A stretch of 64,000 nt of DNA from Comamonadaceae bacterium OS-1 (GTDB taxonomy: Bacteria > Pseudomonadota > Gammaproteobacteria > Burkholderiales > Burkholderiaceae_C), in NCBI GenBank assembly GCA_027923965.1, contig AP026969.1, forward strand, positions 1,426,001 through 1,490,000, written 5' to 3'. Under the pieces are notes generated by a model, which was not told the origin of the DNA, made no database searches, and saw only the letters and a program-made list of their open reading frames with translations. The position numbers and the translations under genes were made by a program. Below are positions 26,139 through 35,375 of the stretch, piece by piece. The stretch's first letter is position 1. Every line of letters begins with the position of its first letter.

Positions 26139-26241
26139 GCCCGTCCGCAGCAAAATCCGCATAAGCACATCTGATACGCGTCGTTGGCAGCGCAGGCTTG
26201 GGCCGCTACCGTGGCGGTTTCGTTTTTCGCAAAGTGAATCC

Positions 26242-26574
26242 ATGCAAGTGCAAGCCCTCGGCCCCACCATTGGTGCGCTGGTGTCCGATATCGACCTGGC
26301 CCTTCCCCTGGCCGACTCCCAGCGCGACGCGCTGCTGGCGGCGCTGCTGCAGCACCATGTGCTGCTTTTTGAGAACCAGCCGGTCACGGCACCCCAGCAC
26401 CGCGACCTGGCGGCCCGCTTTGGCAGCTTGCACATCCACCCGATCTACCCGCAGCGCGCCGAGGCCCGCGAGATCATCCTGCTGGACACCGACCTCGACA
26501 ACCCGCCCATGGGGGCTTTGCTGTCGGCCCGGCAGCTGTCCCCCCCCCCAGAGTCGCCACTTTTATCCACCTAG
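26242..26574 (+). pseudogene. tauD: tauD relic (taurine dioxygenase), internally deleted and truncated
   Basis: The frame encodes 110 residues, against about 280 for TauD. The N-terminus is normal ([52 protein letters not shown]). It then jumps directly to [10 protein letters not shown], skipping the DNDNWHTDVTFI block that carries the first two iron ligands (H-x-D). It ends after a run of ten C. Lacking the metal site and the C-terminal two thirds, it cannot be an active alpha-ketoglutarate-dependent dioxygenase. The cysK start follows only 11 bp after its stop. Confidence 0.85.
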
Positions 26575-26585
26575 AAAGCCGCACC

Positions 26586-27584
26586 ATGTCCTCGACTACC
26601 TCCTCGACTACCTCCTCGGTATATGCCGACAACTCCTTGTCGATTGGCCGCACGCCGCTGGTGCGCTTGAACCGCATCACCGACGGTGCCGCAGCCACCG
26701 TGCTGGCCAAGATCGAAGGGCGCAACCCGGCGTATTCGGTGAAATGCCGCATCGGCGCAGCGCTGATCTGGGACGCGGAAAAGCGCGGCCTGCTGGGGCC
26801 GGGCAAGGAAATCATCGAGCCCACCAGGGGCAACACCGGCATTGCGCTGGCCTTTGTGGCTGCCTCCAAGGGCATCCCCATCACCCTGACCATGCCCGAG
26901 ACCATGAGCATCGAGCGGCGCAAGATCCTGCTGGCCTACGGTGCCCGGCTGGTCCTCACCGAAGGGGCCAAGGGCATGAAAGGGGCCATCGCCAAGGCCG
27001 AGGAAATCGCGGCCAGCGACCCCAAGTACGTGCTGCTGCAGCAGTTCAAGAACCCGGCCAACCCGGCCATCCACGCCACCACCACCGGCCCGGAAATCTG
27101 GCAGGACACCGATGGCCAGATCGACATCCTGGTCTCCGGTGTGGGCACCGGCGGCACCATCACCGGGGTGTCGCGCTACATCAAGCACATCCAGGGCAAA
27201 GCCATTGTTTCGGTGGCGGTGGAGCCCACGGCCAGCCCGGTGCTGACGCAAAAGCGCGCGGGCGAAGAAATCAAACCCGGGCCGCACAAGATCCAGGGCA
27301 TAGGCGCAGGTTTTGTGCCCGATGTGCTGGATTTGTCGCTGGTGGATGCCATCGAGCAAGTCACTAACGAGGAGGCCGTGGACTACGCCCGCCGCCTGGC
27401 GCGCGACGAGGGCATTCTGGCGGGCATCTCCTGCGGCGCGGCGGTGGCGGCGGCGGTGCGCTGGGCGAAAAAGCCCGAGAGCGCGGGCAAGACGATTGTG
27501 GTCATCCTGCCGGATTCGGGCGAACGCTACCTGAGCTCGGTGCTGTTCGAAGGTGTGTTCGATGCCGCAGGTGTTGCGACCTGA
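26586..27584 (+). CDS. cysK: Cysteine synthase A (O-acetylserine sulfhydrylase)
   Basis: This 332-residue PLP enzyme has [11 protein letters not shown] (PLP Lys), [36 protein letters not shown] and [11 protein letters not shown]. It joins O-acetylserine, made by the serine acetyltransferase at 31.2 kb, with sulfide. Two oddities: the substrate loop reads PTRGNTG rather than the usual PTSGNTG, and the N-terminus [11 protein letters not shown] is encoded by a 12-bp tandem duplication at 26589-26612. The gene follows the tauD relic by 11 bp. Confidence 0.9.
   Translation: MSSTTSSTTSSVYADNSLSIGRTPLVRLNRITDGAAATVLAKIEGRNPAYSVKCRIGAALIWDAEKRGLLGPGKEIIEPTRGNTGIALAFVAASKGIPITLTMPETMSIERRKILLAYGARLVLTEGAKGMKGAIAKAEEIAASDPKYVLLQQFKNPANPAIHATTTGPEIWQDTDGQIDILVSGVGTGGTITGVSRYIKHIQGKAIVSVAVEPTASPVLTQKRAGEEIKPGPHKIQGIGAGFVPDVLDLSLVDAIEQVTNEEAVDYARRLARDEGILAGISCGAAVAAAVRWAKKPESAGKTIVVILPDSGERYLSSVLFEGVFDAAGVAT
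26589..26612 (+). repeat. 12-bp tandem repeat in the cysK 5' end
   Basis: TCCTCGACTACC occurs twice in a row, with a third half copy, directly after the cysK ATG. It adds the [10 protein letters not shown] tail in front of the conserved enzyme. Confidence 0.85.
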
Positions 27585-27648
27585 GATGTATAAAAAATCG
27601 GCCTCCTGCGCTTATCGCATGGGCGTGACGAGCTACTAAAAATGTAGC
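27585..27648 (-). repeat. Dispersed repeat A (inverted)
   Basis: On the - strand it reads GCTACATTTTTAGTAGCTCG, then GCGATAAGCGCAGGAGGC and a T-run. It begins right after the cysK stop. Confidence 0.75.
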
Positions 27649-27827
27649 GTAGGCGAAAACATCCACAACGGTTCATTTCGGCCAACTTGCGCCCTGGGGC
27701 GGCCAAGTCGGCTAGGGCCTGCCCGCTTGCACCCTGGCGCGGGGCGATGCAGCATTACATTCGCGGCGATGGCAGCACCCGCTGCCATCCCGATGTTGAT
27801 TGCCCAAGACTCCCCAAGAGACACCCC

Positions 27828-28934
<1,107 letters not shown>

Positions 28935-28992
28935 CCCCAGTCAGTTGCAAGCGGTGCGCGGCTGTTCCGCGTGGACATTCAGGAGACAAAAA

Positions 28993-29562
28993 ATGACACT
29001 CTTAGCATTGCACCCGGCCATTGGCCAAAGCAAACAGCCCGGCGCACCGGGTTTTAGCGGCGGTACGCTGACCTGCCACTGCAGCCACGACCCGGTGGTG
29101 GTGCGGGTGGATTCACAGGTAGCGCACAACCATGCCTGTGGCTGCAGCAAGTGCTGGAAGCCCGCGAACGCGCTGTTTTCGATTGTGGGCGTGGTCCCGT
29201 GCGACAAAGTGCACGTTACATCGCGCCCGGAGAAGCTGCACATCGTGGATGCGAGTGCCACCATCCAGCGCCATGCCTGCAAGGCCTGTGGCGTGCATCT
29301 GTTTGGCCGCATCGAGAACAAGGACCATGCGTTTTACGGGCTGGATTTCATCCACACCGAGCTGTCCAAAGAGTCTGGGTGGACCGGGCCGGAATTTGCG
29401 GCCTTTGTGTCGTCCATCATCGAAACCGGCACGCCGCCCGAGCAGATGGCCGACATCCGCAAAGAGCTGCACAGCGTGGGGCTGGAAACCTACGACTGCC
29501 TGTCGCCCACCTTGATGGATGTGCTGGCCACCCAGGTGGCCAAGTTGCGCAAAGCCGCTTAA
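28993..29562 (+). CDS. gfa: S-(hydroxymethyl)glutathione synthase (Gfa)
   Basis: This 189-residue zinc enzyme has Cys clusters [20 protein letters not shown] and [10 protein letters not shown] that form the two zinc sites of glutathione-dependent formaldehyde-activating enzyme. It accelerates formation of S-hydroxymethylglutathione, the substrate of FrmA. It starts 58 bp after frmA with a strong AGGAG site and forms a detoxification operon with it. The length fits the family. Confidence 0.95.
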   Translation: MTLLALHPAIGQSKQPGAPGFSGGTLTCHCSHDPVVVRVDSQVAHNHACGCSKCWKPANALFSIVGVVPCDKVHVTSRPEKLHIVDASATIQRHACKACGVHLFGRIENKDHAFYGLDFIHTELSKESGWTGPEFAAFVSSIIETGTPPEQMADIRKELHSVGLETYDCLSPTLMDVLATQVAKLRKAA

Positions 29563-29568
29563 AAAGCT

Positions 29569-30564
29569 TCAGGGCCGGGCCCCGCCAAAGCGCTCGCGGT
29601 AGGCCTGCGGCCCCACGCCCAGGCGCTTGAGGAACAGCTTGCGCAGCGGCTGCTCGGACGCAAAGCCCACGCGCCCGGCAATCGATTTGAGCGGCAGGTC
29701 GCCTTCTTCCAGCAGGCGGCGGCCCGCTTCCAGCCGGGCCGATTCGATGAACTGCAGCGGGCTGCTGCCCACCTCTTTGGCAAACACGCGGCGAAAGTTG
29801 CGCTCGCTCATGGCGGCGCGGTCGGCCAGCAGGGCCACGTCCAGCGGCAGCGACAGGTTGGACAGCACCCAGTCCTGGATGGCGCGGATGCCGGGGTGGC
29901 TGGTGTTCTGGCTGGTCAGGTGCACGCTGAACTGCGATTGCCCTCCCGGGCGTTTGAGGTACACCACCAGGTCGCGCGCCACCTGCAGCGCCAGGCCGCG
30001 GCCAAAGTCTTCTTCCACCAGGGCCAGCGCCAGGTCGATCCCGGCGGTGACCCCGGCCGATGTCCACAACCGGCCCGAGCGCAAATAGATCGCGTCGGCC
30101 TGCACCTGCACCTTGGGAAACTTCTCGCGCAGCAGGGCGGCCACGCTCCAGTGGGTGGTGGCGGGCAGGCCGTCCAGCACGCCCGCGGCCGCCAGAAAAA
30201 AGCTGCCCGAACACAGGGCCACCAGCCGTGTGATGCGCGGAGCCACGGCGGCCGCCCAGTCCACGATGGCCGGGTGGGCCGCCAGCGCCACCTCGATCTG
30301 CCGCGCGCCCACGATGATGGCCGTGTGCGGCAGGTCGTCTGGCTGCAAGGCCTGCGCCTGCAGCAGCATGTGGGTGTCGGAAGCCACTGGACCCGCCGCG
30401 TCGGACACGATGTGCACCGCGTAGCCCGTGGGGCGGCCCTCCTGCACCAGGTGCAGGTTTGCGTACTCGAACACGCTCATCGCGCCTATGGCCTCGATGG
30501 CCTTGAAGCCGGGGTAGACCACCATGTCCACGCGGCGGGCGTGACGTTCGCTGTTTTTTTGCAT
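29569..30564 (-). CDS. GlxA-type transcriptional regulator (DJ-1/PfpI + AraC HTH)
   Basis: The 331-residue protein has an N-terminal DJ-1/PfpI-like domain (about 10-190) with nucleophile-elbow region ALCSGSFFLAAAGVLDG and THWSVAALLREKFP. A C-terminal AraC double HTH (about 225-320) follows: LLADRAAMSERNFRRVFAKE and GFASEQPLRKLFLKRLGVGP. This architecture senses small metabolites through the first domain. It ends 6 bp after convergent gfa and diverges from the encapsulin operon, so it is the most likely local regulator of that operon. Confidence 0.85.
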   Translation of the reverse strand: MQKNSERHARRVDMVVYPGFKAIEAIGAMSVFEYANLHLVQEGRPTGYAVHIVSDAAGPVASDTHMLLQAQALQPDDLPHTAIIVGARQIEVALAAHPAIVDWAAAVAPRITRLVALCSGSFFLAAAGVLDGLPATTHWSVAALLREKFPKVQVQADAIYLRSGRLWTSAGVTAGIDLALALVEEDFGRGLALQVARDLVVYLKRPGGQSQFSVHLTSQNTSHPGIRAIQDWVLSNLSLPLDVALLADRAAMSERNFRRVFAKEVGSSPLQFIESARLEAGRRLLEEGDLPLKSIAGRVGFASEQPLRKLFLKRLGVGPQAYRERFGGARP

Positions 30565-30613
30565 GCTGCATCCTACGGATGTTTTGGTTGTTTAGAACTG
30601 ATTTCTTAGTCGT

Positions 30614-30641
30614 TTGAGATTGGCAGCAGGGCTTCTACAGT
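30614..30641 (+). promoter_or_regulatory. Candidate promoter of the encapsulin operon
   Basis: TTGAGA, then a 16-bp spacer and TACAGT, in the 131-bp region between the GlxA-type regulator and the rhodanese gene. It is a moderate sigma-70 match, by eye only. Confidence 0.35.
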
Positions 30642-30695
30642 GGCTTTCAACAACCCCGCACGCTGGTGTGCCGGGTCTGAACCACAGGAGTTTGC

Positions 30696-31169
30696 ATGCC
30701 ATCCGACACCGCTGAACTGATCAGCCTGCCCCCCGAACTGGAGTCTGCCCGCGCGGTCGCCCTGTCTACCAATTTGCCCTATGCGGGCGGTGTCAGCCCG
30801 GCCGTGGCCTGGCGCTTGTTTGAAGCCGGTGCGGCCCAACTGGTGGATGTACGCACGGCGGAAGAGCGCAAGTTTGTTGGCCACGTGCCCGGCAGCGCCC
30901 ATGTGGCCTGGGCCACCGGTACCAGCCTGACGCGCAACCCGCGCTTCGCCCGTGAGCTGGAAGCCAAGGTCGGCAGCAAGGACGCGGTGGTCCTGCTGCT
31001 GTGCCGCAGCGGCAAGCGCTCGGCGCTTGCGGCCGAAGCCGCAGCCAAGGCGGGGCTGACGCGCGTGTTCAACGTGCTCGAAGGCTTTGAAGGCGAGATC
31101 GACGGCCAGCAGCACCGCGGTGGCGACGACGGCTGGCGCTTCCACAAGCTGCCGTGGGTGCAAGACTGA
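30696..31169 (+). CDS. Rhodanese sulfurtransferase of the encapsulin operon
   Basis: This 157-residue single-domain rhodanese has LVDVRTAEERKFVGHVPGSA and the active loop CRSGKRS with Cys103. It could supply or accept sulfane sulfur for the encapsulated desulfurase. The start has a good ACAGGAG site. Its TGA overlaps the next start as TGATG, so it is translationally coupled to the serine acetyltransferase gene. Rhodaneses are recurrent members of family 2A encapsulin operons. Confidence 0.9.
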   Translation: MPSDTAELISLPPELESARAVALSTNLPYAGGVSPAVAWRLFEAGAAQLVDVRTAEERKFVGHVPGSAHVAWATGTSLTRNPRFARELEAKVGSKDAVVLLLCRSGKRSALAAEAAAKAGLTRVFNVLEGFEGEIDGQQHRGGDDGWRFHKLPWVQD

Positions 31170-32092
31170 TGGCCGCGCCGGTTTTTGACATCGGCAAAGT
31201 CGTGCAGTCGCTGCACGGTGTGCGGGCCGAGTGGCGGGCCGCGCAAGGGCGCTCCAGCGAGCCGGGCGGGCGTGAATTTCCGTCGCGCAACGCGCTGGCG
31301 GGCATTGTCGAATCGCTCAAGGGCGTGCTGTTTCCCATGCGCCTAGGCCCGGTGGACCTGCGCCAGGAAAGCGAAGATTTCTACGTGGGCTACACCTTGG
31401 ACGCGGCCCTGCACGGCCTGCTGGCCCAGGTGCGGCTGGAGCTGCGCCTGGTGGAAGACGTGCCGGTGGGCACCCAGCCCACCCAGGTGGTGCAGCAGTT
31501 TGCCCAGGCCTTGCCCGGCATCCGCCGCCTGCTCGACAGCGATGTGCTGGCCGCCTTCCATGGCGACCCGGCGGCCCGCAGCGTGGACGAGGTGCTGCTG
31601 TGCTACCCCGGCATCCTGGCCATGCTGCACCACCGCCTGGCCCACCAGCTGTACCGCCAGGGCCTGCCGCTGCTGGCACGCATCGTGGCCGAGCTGGCGC
31701 ACAGCGCCACGGGTATCGACATCCACCCCGGTGCCAGCATCGGCCCGGGCTTCTTCATCGACCACGGCACCGGCGTGGTGATCGGCGAGACCGCGCGCAT
31801 CGGCCAGCGGGTGCGCATCTACCAAAACGTCACGCTGGGGGCCAAGCGCTTCAGCACCGATGCCCAGGGCCACCTGGAAAAAGGCCAGCCGCGCCACCCC
31901 ATCGTGGAAGACGACGTAGTGATCTACGCCGGGGCCACCGTGCTGGGCCGGGTGACGCTGGGGCAGGGCGCCAGCATTGGCGGCAATGTGTGGCTGACCC
32001 ACAGCGTGCCGCCTGGTGCCCACATCACCCAGGCCCGGGCAGAACAAGCCCAGGCACCCCACCAAGTTTCTCTTTCCCCTGTAACCACGTAA
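31169..32092 (+). CDS. epsC: Serine O-acetyltransferase (EpsC/CysE type)
   Basis: The 307-residue protein has an N-terminal helical domain (about 1-170) and a C-terminal left-handed beta helix of hexapeptide repeats: DIHPGASIGPGFFIDHG, TGVVIGETARIGQ and ASIGGNVWLTHSV. It makes O-acetylserine from serine and acetyl-CoA, the substrate that CysK turns into cysteine. It lies between the rhodanese and the encapsulin shell gene, as in other family 2A loci, where cysteine supply feeds the caged desulfurase. Confidence 0.92.
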   Translation: MAAPVFDIGKVVQSLHGVRAEWRAAQGRSSEPGGREFPSRNALAGIVESLKGVLFPMRLGPVDLRQESEDFYVGYTLDAALHGLLAQVRLELRLVEDVPVGTQPTQVVQQFAQALPGIRRLLDSDVLAAFHGDPAARSVDEVLLCYPGILAMLHHRLAHQLYRQGLPLLARIVAELAHSATGIDIHPGASIGPGFFIDHGTGVVIGETARIGQRVRIYQNVTLGAKRFSTDAQGHLEKGQPRHPIVEDDVVIYAGATVLGRVTLGQGASIGGNVWLTHSVPPGAHITQARAEQAQAPHQVSLSPVTT

Positions 32093-32105
32093 ACGGAGTT
32101 TTTCT

Positions 32106-33026
32106 TTGAGCAATATCACCACCCTCGGCGACAGCGCCGCACGCCAATTAGCCAACGCGACCAAGACCGCGCCCCAGCTGGAAACCATTTCGCCCCGTTG
32201 GCTCACGCATTTGCTGCAGTGGGTGCCGGTGGAGGCGGGCATCTACCGCCTGAACAAGGTGAAGAACCCCGAGTCCATCAAGGTCACCTGCACCGCCCGC
32301 CAGACCGAAAACCAGTTGCCCCGCACCTTTGTGGACTATGAAGAGCAGCCCCGCGAATACTTCCTGAACGCGGTCAGCACCATCCTGGATGTGCACACCC
32401 GCATTTCCGACCTCTACAGCAGCCCGCACGACCAGATCAAGGAGCAACTGCGCCTGACCATCGAGACCATCAAGGAGAACCAGGAAAGCGAGCTGATCAA
32501 CAACCCCGACTACGGCCTGCTGTCGCAGGTGACCGATGCCCAGCGTATCTTCCCGCTGACCGGCGCGCCCACGCCCGACGACTTGGACGAGCTGCTGACC
32601 AAGGTCTGGAAAGAGCCCGCCTTCTTCCTGGCGCACCCGCTGGCCATTGCCGCCTTTGGCCGCGAAGCCACCCGCCGCGGCACGCCACCGCCCACCGTGA
32701 GCCTGTTTGGCTCGCAGTTCATCACCTGGCGCGGTGTGCCGCTGATCCCTTCGGACAAAGTGCCGGTGGCCGATGGCAAGAGCAAGATCTTGCTGCTGCG
32801 TGTGGGCGACAAGCGCCAGGGCGTGGTGGGCCTGTTTCAGCCCGGCCTGCCCGGCGAGCAAGCGCCCGGCCTGTCGGTGCGTTTCATGGCCATCAACGAC
32901 CAGGCGATTGCCTCCTACCTGATCTCGCTGTACTGCTCGCTGGCCGTGCTGACCACCGACGCGCTGGCCGTGCTGGACGACGTGGAAATCGGCAAGTACC
33001 ACGACTACGCCGACACCTACAAGTAA
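32106..33026 (+). CDS. srpI: Family 2A encapsulin nanocompartment shell protein (SrpI)
   Basis: This 306-residue HK97-fold shell protein is of the SrpI type: RQLANATKTAPQLETISPRW, LLQWVPVEAGIYRLNKVK, QPREYFLNAVSTILDVHTR, GLFGSQFITWRG-like VSLFGSQFITWRGVPLIPSD, and a C-terminus DDVEIGKYHDYADTYK. Family 2A shells assemble into about 25-nm icosahedral cages that package a cysteine desulfurase and store sulfur. The start is TTG at 32106 with CGGAG upstream, which fits the known MSNITTLGD-like N-terminus. The cargo gene begins 3 bp after the stop. Confidence 0.93.
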   Translation: MSNITTLGDSAARQLANATKTAPQLETISPRWLTHLLQWVPVEAGIYRLNKVKNPESIKVTCTARQTENQLPRTFVDYEEQPREYFLNAVSTILDVHTRISDLYSSPHDQIKEQLRLTIETIKENQESELINNPDYGLLSQVTDAQRIFPLTGAPTPDDLDELLTKVWKEPAFFLAHPLAIAAFGREATRRGTPPPTVSLFGSQFITWRGVPLIPSDKVPVADGKSKILLLRVGDKRQGVVGLFQPGLPGEQAPGLSVRFMAINDQAIASYLISLYCSLAVLTTDALAVLDDVEIGKYHDYADTYK

Positions 33027-33029
33027 GCC

Positions 33030-34901
33030 ATGTTCAACATCCCACAACCCAACTTGCCAGCGGGCCTGCCCGATCCGGCGGCGTTGGCGGCCATGGCCAG
33101 TGCGCTGTTCCAGGCCCTGCCCGGACAGGCCGCGCCGGGGGCCCAGTTCCCGGCCAACATCGCGCCACCGGGCTCGCCGCTGTCCAGCCCCGCGGGCTTG
33201 GGCCCCAGCGTGCCGGGTACGCCGATTCCGCAGGGGCAAATCCCCGGCACGAATCTGCTGCCGTCGTCCCCCAGCCAGGTGCTGAACCTGGGCAACCGCG
33301 CCCCGGCGCTGCTGCCCGAGGCCCAGGCGGGCAATGGCGTGCCCGACAAGTTGCTCAGCGCCGTCCCGGGCTACGACCCACGCGTGGGCGGTGTGCTGCA
33401 AGGCGTACCCGAAGCCGCCGGTGCGGGTTCGCCGTTCTACTTTGTGGCGGAAAAGCGGGGGCCGCCTCAGGGCGCACCTTCCAGCCTGGATGCCCTGAGC
33501 AGCCAGCCGTTCCAGCCATCCGCGGTGCCCACGGCCAGCGCCCCGAAGGCCCCACCCGTGCCGCAAAGCACGCCCGCGTTCTACTTTGTGGATGCGGTCA
33601 CGCTGCCCAACGGCTACGTCACGCCCGCCACCCCAGGCGCGCGCGAGGTACCGGCTTACCAGGGCTCGGCCCACCCCGCGTTCGACGTGCACGCCGTGCG
33701 CCGTGACTTCCCCATCTTGCAGGAGCGGGTCAAAGGCAAGCAGCTGGTGTGGTTCGACAACGCCGCCACCACGCACAAGCCCCAGTCGGTGATCGACCGC
33801 ATTGCCTACTTTTACGCGCACGAGAACTCCAACATCCACCGCGCCGCCCATGACCTGGCCGCCCGCGCCACCGACGCCTACGAAGGTGCTCGGGAGCGGG
33901 TGAAAAAGTTCATCAACGCGCCGGACGTGAACGAGGTGATCTTTGTGCGCGGCACCACCGAAGCTATCAACCTGGTGGCCAAGAGCTGGGGCGGCCAGCA
34001 CGTGGGCGAGGGCGACGAGATCATCGTCTCCCACCTGGAGCACCACGCCAACATCGTGCCCTGGCAGCAGCTGGCGGCTGCCAAAGGCGCGAAGCTGCGC
34101 GTGATCCCGGTGGACGACAGTGGCCAGGTGCTGCTGGACGAGTACCGCAAGCTGCTCAACGACCGGACCAAGATCGTGGCTGTGACGCAGGTCTCCAACG
34201 CCCTGGGCACCGTGGTGCCGGTGAAGGAGATTGTGGAACTGGCCCACCGTGCCGGTGCCAAGGCGCTGGTCGATGGCGCGCAGTCCATCTCGCACATGCG
34301 GGTGGACGTGCAAGACATCGGGGCCGACTTCTTCGTCTTTTCGGGACACAAGGTCTTTGGCCCCACCGGCATCGGCGTGGTCTGGGGCAAGCGCGAGGTG
34401 CTGGAAGACATGCCTCCGTGGCAAGGCGGCGGCAACATGATTGCCGACGTGACGTTCGAGAAAACCGTGTTCCAGCCCATCCCGAACAAGTTCGAGGCGG
34501 GCACCGGCAACATCGCCGACGCGGTAGGCCTGGGCGCGGCCATCGACTACGTGAACAAGGTGGGCATTGAGAACATCGCCCGCTACGAGCACGAGCTGGT
34601 GGCCTACGGCATGCAGGCGCTTGGAGCCATCCCCGGCGTGCGCCTGATCGGCACCGCCAACGACAAGGCCAGCGTCATGTCTTTCGTGCTGGCTGGCTAC
34701 AGCACCGAAGAGGTTGGCAAGGCGCTGAACGAGGAGGGCATTGCCGTGCGCACCGGCCACCACTGTGCCCAGCCCATCCTGCGCCGCATGGGCGTGGAAA
34801 CCACGGTGCGCCCCTCGCTGGCGTTCTACAACACCTTTGCCGAGATCGATCTGATGGTGGCGGTGGTGAAGCGATTGGCTTCGGCACGACGCAACGGGTA
34901 G
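33030..34901 (+). CDS. Family 2A encapsulin cargo: cysteine desulfurase with cargo-loading domain
   Basis: The 623-residue protein has a long disordered Pro/Ala/Gly-rich N-terminus (about 1-215) with two related motifs, SPFYFVA at 135-140 and PAFYFVD at 182-188. The SufS-type class II desulfurase follows: FDNAATTHKPQSVIDR, SHLEHHANIVPWQ, PLP Lys441 in FSGHKVFGPTG and active Cys579 in RTGHHCAQPILRRMG. It removes sulfur from cysteine as persulfide. The extra N-terminus is what targets the enzyme into the SrpI shell. It is last in the four-gene operon and is followed by a repeat terminator. Confidence 0.93.
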   Translation: MFNIPQPNLPAGLPDPAALAAMASALFQALPGQAAPGAQFPANIAPPGSPLSSPAGLGPSVPGTPIPQGQIPGTNLLPSSPSQVLNLGNRAPALLPEAQAGNGVPDKLLSAVPGYDPRVGGVLQGVPEAAGAGSPFYFVAEKRGPPQGAPSSLDALSSQPFQPSAVPTASAPKAPPVPQSTPAFYFVDAVTLPNGYVTPATPGAREVPAYQGSAHPAFDVHAVRRDFPILQERVKGKQLVWFDNAATTHKPQSVIDRIAYFYAHENSNIHRAAHDLAARATDAYEGARERVKKFINAPDVNEVIFVRGTTEAINLVAKSWGGQHVGEGDEIIVSHLEHHANIVPWQQLAAAKGAKLRVIPVDDSGQVLLDEYRKLLNDRTKIVAVTQVSNALGTVVPVKEIVELAHRAGAKALVDGAQSISHMRVDVQDIGADFFVFSGHKVFGPTGIGVVWGKREVLEDMPPWQGGGNMIADVTFEKTVFQPIPNKFEAGTGNIADAVGLGAAIDYVNKVGIENIARYEHELVAYGMQALGAIPGVRLIGTANDKASVMSFVLAGYSTEEVGKALNEEGIAVRTGHHCAQPILRRMGVETTVRPSLAFYNTFAEIDLMVAVVKRLASARRNG

Positions 34902-34962
34902 TGCTATGAAAATAAGAGCTTCTCATGCTGATGGAATAAGCATGGGAAGCTCTTTTTTATAG
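34901..34962 (+). repeat. Dispersed repeat A, terminator of the encapsulin operon
   Basis: AGAGCTTCTCATGCT-GATGGAAT-AAGCATGGGAAGCTCT is followed by TTTTTTAT. The outer and inner stems are both nearly perfect, so this copy is a strong intrinsic terminator. Confidence 0.9.
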
Positions 34963-35002
34963 AAGGAACGAAAACCCGGGGACCTGCGTCGGCAGGGCGT
35001 TC

Positions 35003-35371
35003 TCAGTGCTCCATCACGTCGAGCAGAGCCAGGCGCAGGGCATCGTCGGTGAAGGGTTTGGCCACAAAGCCGCGTGCACCGAGTTTCAGGGCGGCGATGG
35101 CGGTGGCCTTGTCGTTCAGCGCGCTGACCACCAGGATATTGGTGTGCGGCAGCAGGCGCAGCATTTCGCGGATGCACTCCATGCCGTTCATCTCGGGCAT
35201 GGTCAGGTCCATGGTGACCACGTCGGGCTGGGTGGCTTTGGCGATGCGCAGGGCCTCCACGCCATTGCGGGCCAGGCCAACGAGCGCGATCTTGCCCAGG
35301 CCACCGTCTTGCACGATCTTGCTGATGCGCGTGCGGATCATGTTGGAGTCGTCTACGACCAGAAGGCGCAT
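35003..35371 (-). CDS. CheY-like single-domain response regulator
   Basis: The 122-residue receiver domain has LLVVDDSNMIRTRI (acidic pair), DVVTMDLTMPEMNG (phospho-Asp), VVSALNDKA and FVAKPFTDD (Lys), all key residues present. It has no output domain. It starts 4 bp after the CheA-like kinase gene and is surely its partner. It probably acts by protein-protein contact, e.g. on a motor, pilus or other enzyme. Confidence 0.92.
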   Translation of the reverse strand: MRLLVVDDSNMIRTRISKIVQDGGLGKIALVGLARNGVEALRIAKATQPDVVTMDLTMPEMNGMECIREMLRLLPHTNILVVSALNDKATAIAALKLGARGFVAKPFTDDALRLALLDVMEH

Positions 35372-35375
35372 GGTG

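Noticed and set aside
26059..26241. Possible sulfur riboswitch before the tauD/cysK unit
   Set aside because: There is a terminator hairpin, but I cannot find the conserved core of a SAM or SAH riboswitch in the 180 bp.
26540..26549. Ten-C run as a phase-variation switch for tauD
   Set aside because: The gene already lacks its iron site upstream of the run, so changing frame there could not restore function.
32106..33026. HK97-fold capsid protein as a sign of a prophage
   Set aside because: No portal, terminase, tail or integrase genes are near, and the neighbours are sulfur genes that fit a family 2A encapsulin.
32148..34763. Long open frame on the - strand opposite the encapsulin shell and cargo genes
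   Set aside because: It is a composition shadow: low-complexity Gly/His/Val/Gln-rich translation without motifs, opposite two clearly recognised genes.
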